From CAZSAA01 sp964604915 (GTDB taxonomy: Bacteria; Patescibacteriota; Patescibacteriia; Patescibacteriales; UBA12465), in assembly GCA_964604915.1 (NCBI GenBank), contig CAZSAA010000028.1, positions 1-8,879 on the forward strand: DNA of 8,879 nt. The letters are read 5' to 3'. Of this stretch, positions 5,207 to 8,879 are shown in pieces; positions within the stretch are counted from its first letter, which is position 1; each line of letters begins with the position of its first letter. The position numbers and the translations under genes were made by a program. Under the pieces are notes generated by a model that had not been told where the DNA came from, ran no database searches, and saw nothing but the letters and a program-made list of their open reading frames with translations.

Positions 5207-5788
5207 TCATAAGGTGTCATACCTCACTTCATCTGGAAAGAGCAAGATGAAAGGATATCCGACGTAATTCCTGGTTATTTTTCCTACTCCTATCCCTTTG
5301 AGGAAGGCGATCATGCCGTCGGTGGTTTGCCTAGGATCTATGGCGTCATCTGACCCGATGTATTCTATCTCTACAAAATCACCTAGCCCTTTGATAGAAT
5401 CTATCGCGATTTCATAATCGCCATAGGTCCAAATTTGGCGCCGTTTGTCCACTACCGTTATGCCTTCGAAACCTAATGCTTCCAGTATTTTCGTGCCAGT
5501 ATCGATATCGCCTATTTTGGTTTCGAATTCATCGCAATAATCGCTTCGACCTTCCTGGTCAAAATGCCAGTTCTTATAATTAAGAGAGCAGCCTTTTTCG
5601 CTTTGGCGCAAGCGTAGCCAGCGGCTGACTGGACGGGTCGCTAGGAAGCTATCTCCGGCTGGAGAAAAGTATCGGTCTATCTGGCGGACTTCATACTTGA
5701 AGATCGCCTTTTCTGCCAAAAACCCTAACAATGGAGCGGAGTCCTCTATGTTTACTTGGATTTCTATCTCTTGATGGTTATTTGCCAT
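5207..5788 (-). CDS. CYTH-domain protein (class IV adenylate cyclase / triphosphatase type)
   Basis: A 193-residue CYTH domain, a triphosphate-tunnel metalloenzyme fold whose members act on ATP (class IV adenylate cyclase, CyaB) or on inorganic and thiamine triphosphates. Tunnel residues in order: E7 and E9 (EIEIQ), WLRLR (R59, R61), K72 (LNYKNW), E87/E89 (DEFET), K115/R116/R117 (VVDKRRQIW), D130 (IAID) and E140/E142 in GLGDFVEIEYIG. The defining N-terminal motif is ExExK; here the lysine is glutamine (Q11, codon CAA). The other positions are intact, so a folded, metal-binding enzyme is likely, but substrate and activity cannot be read from sequence. A -10 box lies 11 bases before the ATG. 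It sits 43 bases after pgeF. Confidence 0.88.
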   Translation of the reverse strand: MANNHQEIEIQVNIEDSAPLLGFLAEKAIFKYEVRQIDRYFSPAGDSFLATRPVSRWLRLRQSEKGCSLNYKNWHFDQEGRSDYCDEFETKIGDIDTGTKILEALGFEGITVVDKRRQIWTYGDYEIAIDSIKGLGDFVEIEYIGSDDAIDPRQTTDGMIAFLKGIGVGKITRNYVGYPFILLFPDEVRYDTL

Positions 5789-5799
5789 ATGGCGGATAA

Positions 5800-5805
5800 A
5801 TTATA
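5800..5805 (-). promoter_or_regulatory. -10 box of the CYTH gene
   Basis: Minus-strand TATAAT ends 11 bases before the ATG at 5788, in the 43-base gap after pgeF. No extended TG and no clear -35. The expected leader is about 5 bases. Confidence 0.4.
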
Positions 5806-5831
5806 TTTATATGATGTCCTTAGATTATGGG

Positions 5832-6509
5832 TTATTTTAAGCAAATATAAGCTACCATTGTCTCTATGATTTCAGGGTGGTCCCGCCTAAAAGAGTAGTA
5901 TTTATCACTCAAGCAATAGGTGCACTCGTTTATTATATTGATATTGTCGGCTGGGACGCCTAACTCAGTTAATTGGTTTTTGACAGACAGAGACAGGTCA
6001 ATATAGATTTTTCCATTTTTCTTGATTAGGCAATCTTCTTTAAAATGATCGGCAACATCCTTTTTCACTTCAAAATGGCAGCCCCGTATGTGCGGTCCGA
6101 TGAGGACTCTCAAATCATTCTGGTCGGAGCCATAATAATTAATGAACGGATTAATCACCTCGGAGGCTATTTTAGAGGCTACGCCGCGCCATCCGGCGTG
6201 GGCTAAGGCGACTATTTTTTTATTATCATCGTAAAAATAGATCGGCAGGCAATCGGCCACAGTGATTGTCAATAAATATTGGCTACTACTAGTTATTAGG
6301 GCATCGCAATCATTAATGGTAGTTTCTTTGTCAAGATTATCAATGATGGCTACCTTCTGGCCATGGGTTAATCCGGCGGATATAATTATTTTTCTATCTA
6401 AACCCTCGTTTTTAAAAAATGAAAGACGGTTGCTCCTTGATGTCTTCATTGGACCGTCTTTTTTCTCGGATATCCCAAGAATAATATTGTCGGAATTTAT
6501 AAACTTCAT
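5832..6509 (-). CDS. pgeF: Peptidoglycan editing factor PgeF (YfiH/DUF152 laccase-domain family)
   Basis: 225 residues, slightly shorter at the N-terminus than E. coli YfiH (243). The family is a Cu/Zn-dependent laccase-fold enzyme; members are reported as purine-nucleoside-active, and E. coli PgeF keeps wrong amino acids out of peptidoglycan stems. The signature blocks are all present: SAGLTHGQKV (44-53), NDCDALIT (66-73), TVADCLPIYFYD (83-94), ALAHAGWRG (101-109), IGPHIRGCHFEV (137-148) and CTYC...YSFRRD (196-210). The predicted metal ligands are H49, C87 and H104. The gene opens a minus-strand row with the CYTH and membrane genes. An extended -10 lies 7 bases before the ATG, so the mRNA is probably leaderless. 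Confidence 0.94.
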   Translation of the reverse strand: MKFINSDNIILGISEKKDGPMKTSRSNRLSFFKNEGLDRKIIISAGLTHGQKVAIIDNLDKETTINDCDALITSSSQYLLTITVADCLPIYFYDDNKKIVALAHAGWRGVASKIASEVINPFINYYGSDQNDLRVLIGPHIRGCHFEVKKDVADHFKEDCLIKKNGKIYIDLSLSVKNQLTELGVPADNINIINECTYCLSDKYYSFRRDHPEIIETMVAYICLK

Positions 6510-6516
6510 ATCTTAA

Positions 6517-6525
6517 ATTATATCA
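6517..6525 (-). promoter_or_regulatory. Extended -10 promoter of pgeF, likely leaderless
   Basis: Minus-strand TGATATAAT (TATAAT at 6517-6522) with 7 bases to the ATG at 6509. The start of transcription would be the start codon itself. The -35 position (TTTATC) is weak. Confidence 0.6.
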
Positions 6526-6604
6526 TGCCGTTTGAGAGTGATAAACTGCCTATCAAAATAGCCCTAAATATGGCTAATTGTGGTCAGAATGATTTTGTCA
6601 AAAT

Positions 6605-6648
6605 AAAAAAGCCTTAGTTTAGTAGTTCGCAGCTACCAAACTAAGGCT
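6605..6648 (-). terminator. Strong intrinsic terminator of the M48 peptidase gene
   Basis: Arms 6610-6625 and 6633-6648 pair over 16 positions (outer 11 perfect, AGCCTTAGTTT with AAACTAAGGCT; one G-U pair on the minus strand) around a 7-base loop. On the minus strand a T tract follows (A's at 6605-6610). It lies 40 bases after the M48 stop and isolates that gene from pgeF. Confidence 0.9.
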
Positions 6649-6688
6649 AAAAGGAACGTCAATCCTTTGTTAGTAGAGCCATGCTTAA

Positions 6689-7480
6689 TCAGGATGTCTT
6701 AACTCTTCTTAAACTCCTAATTTTGCTAGCCGAGGAGGGGTTGGGGGCGACAGTTACATACAGAAAGCCATGCCAAAGACTTTTCCAAAAATCAACCTTA
6801 GTTTTATCAATTTCTATTGCTTCTTCTGCCTTTAAGATGTAATGGTTAGGATCATGTTTCATGGAATATTTATCCGCTTCTAGTTCATGATAACGCGATA
6901 TGTAACTGCCAATTAGCCAGAATAATGGCAATAGAATCGGCAGGAAAATATACGAAGCGCATCCTAAAAAAATAACCATCTTAAACTTATCCAAGTGCCT
7001 TAAGGCAATATGCCCCAATTCGTGGTAAATAACCGCTTGAAATTCTTCTTTGGAAAAAACTTTTAACGCCAAATAATCAATTTCAATATAATTAATACCG
7101 TTCAGGATGTAGGTTCTCATTGCACTGTTTTCAATTTTATCGTTCACTTTAAAGACGATATCAGGGTGATTAAAGCGCATGTCTGATAGAATGAATCTGT
7201 TTAACAATTCATTAACGCTACTTTGGCTACGGGGCTTGGTCATAAGCGGCGGTGTCAAAAATTGATAATTGATAATTATGAATTGGAATATAATATCCTC
7301 ATAACTGATCAGCAGAATAAGCATGGCTATCCAAAAAAATGGAGCATAAATACCAAATATAAGAACGGAGATCGAAATAAATGACGCCATAAGTAACAGC
7401 AACAGAGACTTAAATTTAGTCGAACTTGAACTAAAAATAGTCATAACTTCTTTTAGGTCAATACTATGAAATTTTTTCAT
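6689..7480 (-). CDS. Membrane-bound M48-family (HtpX-like) zinc metallopeptidase
   Basis: 263 residues. Two hydrophobic helices near the N-terminus (about 25-42 and 46-70) precede a cytosolic catalytic part. The zinc site is YHELGHIALRH (HExxH = H153, E154, H157); the third ligand is E199 in RYHELEADKYS, the ExxAD pattern of M48 peptidases. A third hydrophobic segment (about 168-192) lies between the two motifs, as in HtpX. The end has PNPSSASKIRSLR, matching the HPSxxxRIxxL block of the family. M48 membrane peptidases commonly degrade damaged or misfolded membrane proteins; the substrate here is unknown. The gene is markedly more AT-rich than recG. It has its own promoter and terminator, so it is a single unit. 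Confidence 0.9.
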   Translation of the reverse strand: MKKFHSIDLKEVMTIFSSSSTKFKSLLLLLMASFISISVLIFGIYAPFFWIAMLILLISYEDIIFQFIIINYQFLTPPLMTKPRSQSSVNELLNRFILSDMRFNHPDIVFKVNDKIENSAMRTYILNGINYIEIDYLALKVFSKEEFQAVIYHELGHIALRHLDKFKMVIFLGCASYIFLPILLPLFWLIGSYISRYHELEADKYSMKHDPNHYILKAEEAIEIDKTKVDFWKSLWHGFLYVTVAPNPSSASKIRSLRRVKTS

Positions 7481-7535
7481 TTACTATGCTTTGAAGATTA
7501 ATGATCTTGTTTGTGAATGTGCTAGTTGATTCGTA

Positions 7536-7564
7536 ACTTTACAGTGAATTATGATTTATGTCAA
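7536..7564 (-). promoter_or_regulatory. Promoter of the M48 peptidase gene
   Basis: Minus-strand TTGACA (7559-7564), a 17-base spacer and TAAAGT (7536-7541, 4 of 6). The expected transcript starts near 7529 and has a leader of about 48 bases with a small AAGAT/ATCTT hairpin and no Shine-Dalgarno motif. The rest of 7481-7641 holds nothing else I can support. Confidence 0.6.
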
Positions 7565-7641
7565 TAAAATAATATGTGGGATGCGTGAATTGATTATGTA
7601 TAAAATCTGTCATCTTTATATTGTTGCAATTGACGCTAAAC

Positions 7642-7779
7642 TTAATTAATCAATGTTGAGCTTTTTTTATAGATTATCGTATAGGACAGTTCAGGCGGTA
7701 ACCGTGGGGATTGCTCCTCCTTTGAAAACAATAAAAGGCTGTGCATATTGCCAGCCTTAGTAAACTGTTTGTGGGACAT
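7642..7779 (-). CDS. Hypothetical 45-residue protein, translationally coupled to the upstream peptide
   Basis: The ATG overlaps the stop of the 31-residue membrane peptide as TAATG, the usual arrangement for coupled translation. The product is soluble, basic and without a hydrophobic helix (it begins MSHKQFTKAGNM and ends IIYKKSSTLIN). A longer reading of this frame from TTG at 7848 is possible but would overlap almost the whole upstream peptide. I do not recognise the family. Length and lack of homology that I can recall keep confidence low; the coupling and the shared strong promoter are the evidence. Confidence 0.4.
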   Translation of the reverse strand: MSHKQFTKAGNMHSLLLFSKEEQSPRLPPELSYTIIYKKSSTLIN

Positions 7780-7874
7780 TACGCGGTAGCCGCTGCCCAA
7801 ATAAAAAGCCCTATTATTAATAGGATAAGAACGGCAGCAACTAGACAACCTTTATATTCCTCTTCTGAGTCCAT
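7779..7874 (-). CDS. 31-residue single-pass membrane peptide
   Basis: The ATG at 7874 opens a 31-codon frame: an acidic start (MDSEEEYKG), one strongly hydrophobic helix of about 20 residues (CLVAAVLILLIIGLFIWAAA) and a TAA stop. The charge and hydrophobicity pattern is that of a single-span membrane peptide, unlikely in random sequence. A near-consensus promoter with a palindrome lies 43 bases upstream, and a second TATAAA lies 5 bases before the ATG. It is followed without a gap by a 45-residue frame. The function is unknown: a small regulator of a membrane protein, a stress peptide or a type I toxin-like peptide are all possible. Confidence 0.6.
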   Translation of the reverse strand: MDSEEEYKGCLVAAVLILLIIGLFIWAAATA

Positions 7875-7914
7875 TGTTTTTTATATTAAATTGTTTAATG
7901 TTCTATGTTTATAA

Positions 7915-7946
7915 AAAAGTATACTATATAAGTATACTTTTGTCAA
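7915..7946 (-). promoter_or_regulatory. Near-consensus promoter with built-in palindrome (possible operator, or tRNA terminator)
   Basis: Minus-strand TTGACA (7941-7946), a 17-base spacer and TATACT (7918-7923). A perfect 10-bp inverted repeat, AAAAGTATAC-N7-GTATACTTTT (7915-7924 and 7932-7941), fills the spacer and covers the -10. This is the classical position of a repressor site. The element starts 4 bases after the 3' end of tRNA-Ser(GCU), and the palindrome ends in a T run on the minus strand, so it may double as the tRNA terminator. Confidence 0.65.
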
Positions 7947-7950
7947 TAGG

Positions 7951-8041
7951 CGGAGAGGGAGGGATTCGAACCCTCGGTACGGTTATAACGCCGTACAACA
8001 CATTAGCAGTGTGCCCCATTCGACCACTCTGGCACCTCTCC
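7951..8041 (-). tRNA. tRNA-Ser(GCU)
   Basis: A class II cloverleaf of 91 bases. Acceptor GGAGAGG/CCTCTCC, D stem CCA/TGG, anticodon loop CTGCTAA with anticodon GCT (reads AGC/AGT), long variable arm with stem TACGG/CCGTA, T arm GAGGG-TTCGAAT-CCCTC, discriminator G. The 3' CCA is not encoded (the next bases are CCT), so a CCA-adding enzyme is needed. Confidence 0.97.
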
Positions 8042-8072
8042 TTATCTAAAAGAAAAAGGCTTCTTTGCTCTT

Positions 8073-8101
8073 TTGCCCTTTTCTTTCTTTTATACTATAA
8101 T
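8073..8101 (+). promoter_or_regulatory. Promoter of the two-helix membrane protein
   Basis: TTGCCC (8073-8078), a 17-base spacer and TATAAT (8096-8101). Its -10 is one base from the -10 of the opposite tRNA-Ser promoter, so the two cannot both hold RNA polymerase in an open complex at once. The leader is about 30 bases with no Shine-Dalgarno motif. Confidence 0.6.
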
Positions 8102-8102
8102 A

Positions 8103-8131
8103 AATATATATAAAGCGATAAGAATTGTCAA
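8103..8131 (-). promoter_or_regulatory. tRNA-Ser(GCU) promoter
   Basis: Minus-strand TTGACA (8126-8131), a 17-base spacer and TATATT (8103-8108). Transcription would start near 8096, leaving a 5' leader of about 55 bases. The leader contains a GC-poor hairpin (AAAGAAAAGGGC with GCC..TTTTTCTTT) to be removed by tRNA processing. It lies back to back with the promoter of the 8138 gene. Confidence 0.75.
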
Positions 8132-8137
8132 TTTGAT

Positions 8138-8659
8138 ATGGCGGAAGAAGCACAAAAGATCGATTCTATCTCCTGGGTAGTACCAGAGTATGAGAAGCCA
8201 GAAAGAGGCCGGATTTGGTATATATTGGCGGTCATTTTCGTTATAGTAGCTCTGTTCTTTTCTTTCTTTAAGATTGCCAATTGGGGCGTAGTTTTCCTGG
8301 GAATCGAATCGAACTTCCTTTTTGCCTTAGTCATCGTCATGGCTGCTATAATCATGTTCCTGCAGCAGGGGCGACAGCCAGGGGAGGTTACAGTGAGCTT
8401 GGGCAAGGAGGGGATTTTTGTCAACAATTCCTTCTATGATTACGATGAATTCAAGAATTTTTCTGTATTATATAAACCAAATCTAGACATCAGCCGTTTA
8501 TATCTGGAATTCAAGGGTTTGAGACAGAGACTATCCTTCCCGCTCGGAGAGCTTAATCCCTTGGAAGTGAGGAATTACTTGGTCCGCTATATGGAAGAAG
8601 ATCTGGAGCGCGCTAATGAGCCGTTATCGGAGCAGTTGACTAAACTGTTGAAGTTGTGA
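8138..8659 (+). CDS. Conserved-type two-helix membrane protein with cytosolic C-terminal domain
   Basis: 173 residues. A short soluble start with SWVVPEYEKPERGRIWY (12-28) leads into hydrophobic helices at about 27-47 and 58-77. A soluble domain of about 95 residues follows (VTVSLGKEGIFVNNSFYDYD, then LYLEFKGLRQRLSFPLG) and ends in an amphipathic helix. The W-x-x-PEY ... WY opening and the beta-rich C-terminal part resemble a CPR family of unknown function with a bacterial PH-like domain; that link is from memory and is not firm. No catalytic motif is visible. It is divergent from tRNA-Ser(GCU) and followed after 22 bases by tRNA-Arg. Confidence 0.85.
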   Translation: MAEEAQKIDSISWVVPEYEKPERGRIWYILAVIFVIVALFFSFFKIANWGVVFLGIESNFLFALVIVMAAIIMFLQQGRQPGEVTVSLGKEGIFVNNSFYDYDEFKNFSVLYKPNLDISRLYLEFKGLRQRLSFPLGELNPLEVRNYLVRYMEEDLERANEPLSEQLTKLLKL

Positions 8660-8681
8660 TAAATATATAGGGGTAACTGAC

Positions 8682-8753
8682 GTCTCCGTAGTTCAACGGA
8701 TAGAACGCAAGATTGCGGATCTTGTGATCTAGGTTCGATTCCTAGCGGAGACA
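8682..8753 (+). tRNA. tRNA-Arg(GCG)
   Basis: A 72-base class I cloverleaf. Acceptor GTCTCCG/CGGAGAC, D stem GTTC/GAAC, anticodon stem CAAGA/TCTTG, loop TTGCGGA with anticodon GCG, T arm CTAGG-TTCGATT-CCTAG, discriminator A. The CCA end is not encoded. Most bacteria read CGU/CGC/CGA with tRNA-Arg(ACG) edited to ICG; here position 34 is G. A possible promoter lies at the end of the upstream gene (TTGACT 8636-8641 and an imperfect AT-rich -10 near 8660), but it is weak. Confidence 0.93.
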
Positions 8754-8762
8754 CATTAAAAT

Positions 8763-8784
8763 AGGAGCGTCTCGCTTCTTTTTT
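8763..8784 (+). terminator. Terminator hairpin between the two plus-strand tRNA genes
   Basis: AGGAGCG (8763-8769) and CGCTTCT (8773-8779) form a 7-bp stem with one G-U pair and a 3-base loop, continuing into a run of T's up to 8784. It lies only 4 bases before tRNA-Ser(UGA). Confidence 0.7.
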
Positions 8785-8788
8785 GTAG

Positions 8789-8875
8789 GGAGAGGTGCCA
8801 GAGCGGTCGAATGGAACGGTCTTGAAAACCGTCGCACCAGAAATGGTGCCGTGGGTTCGAATCCCACCCTCTCCG
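8789..8875 (+). tRNA. tRNA-Ser(UGA)
   Basis: An 87-base class II cloverleaf. Acceptor GGAGAGG/CCTCTCC, D stem CCA/TGG, anticodon stem ACGGT/ACCGT with loop CTTGAAA (anticodon TGA, reads UCN), variable-arm stem GCACC/GGTGC, T arm GTGGG-TTCGAAT-CCCAC, discriminator G. CCA is not encoded (CAG follows). Acceptor and D arm are nearly the same as in tRNA-Ser(GCU), as expected for one seryl-tRNA synthetase. Confidence 0.97.
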
Positions 8876-8879
8876 CAGA

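Noticed and set aside
7718..7730. Strong Shine-Dalgarno-like AAAGGAGGAG on the minus strand inside the 45-residue frame
   Set aside because: No ATG, GTG or TTG lies at a suitable distance with a usable frame; it encodes Lys-Glu-Glu within the small protein.
7642..7848. 68-codon version of the small downstream frame, from TTG at 7848
   Set aside because: It would overlap most of the 31-residue membrane peptide in another frame. The ATG at 7779, overlapping the upstream stop as TAATG, is the simpler start.
7874..8113. Plus-strand 79-codon frame containing GGEGGIRTLGTVITPYNTLAVCPIRPLWHL
   Set aside because: This is the antisense translation of tRNA-Ser(GCU), a well-known spurious annotation type. 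The coding signal comes from the tRNA sequence alone.
8128..8427. 99-codon minus-strand frame opposite the 8138 membrane protein
   Set aside because: It overlaps the start of a gene with clear transmembrane helices and a promoter, reads as a shadow, and covers the tRNA-Ser promoter itself.

Overview
The window looks like ordinary chromosome from a small-genome bacterium of the Candidate Phyla Radiation (Patescibacteria, probably the Parcubacteria group). This rests on several signs. The short conserved membrane proteins and the Cys-containing secreted protein are of types I associate with those genomes. None of the genes has a Shine-Dalgarno sequence, and several start codons lie about 7 bases after a TATAAT box, as in leaderless mRNAs. 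None of the three tRNA genes encodes a full CCA end. TGA, TAA and TAG all serve as stops, so this is not the recoded TGA=Gly code of Gracilibacteria/SR1. The taxon call is inference; no rRNA or marker tree is available here.

Layout, left to right: the tail of a membrane protein (+) meets a bidirectional terminator. On the minus strand follow a secreted protein with three internal repeats (188-1126) and the fork-remodelling helicase RecG (1185-3212). A 379-base gap (3213-3591) holds a likely structured small RNA on the minus strand, with its own promoter and terminator, then a series of inverted repeats and the promoter of a VOC/PhnB-like protein (3592-4035, +). Next comes a DinJ-YafQ-type toxin-antitoxin pair (4076-4635, -), bracketed by two identical 34-base copies of a terminator hairpin.

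A minus-strand row follows: a small three-helix membrane protein (4857-5174), a CYTH triphosphate-tunnel enzyme (5207-5788), and the peptidoglycan-editing laccase-fold enzyme PgeF/YfiH (5832-6509). They are tightly packed but each has its own -10 box. Beyond a strong terminator is an AT-rich stretch with a membrane M48 metallopeptidase (6689-7480). Next is a two-cistron minioperon of tiny proteins (31 and 45 aa, 7642-7874) behind a near-consensus promoter that contains a perfect palindrome. The right end carries tRNA-Ser(GCU) on the minus strand, a divergent membrane protein (8138-8659), tRNA-Arg(GCG) and tRNA-Ser(UGA).

No single pathway unites the window. RecG handles DNA repair. PgeF, the M48 peptidase and the secreted protein relate to the cell envelope. 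The TA pair is an accessory module, and the tRNAs are housekeeping. The most worthwhile unexplained items are the minus-strand small RNA upstream of recG, the TA pair between duplicated terminators, the operator-controlled tiny-protein operon, the repeat-bearing secreted protein and the recurrent leaderless promoter layout.
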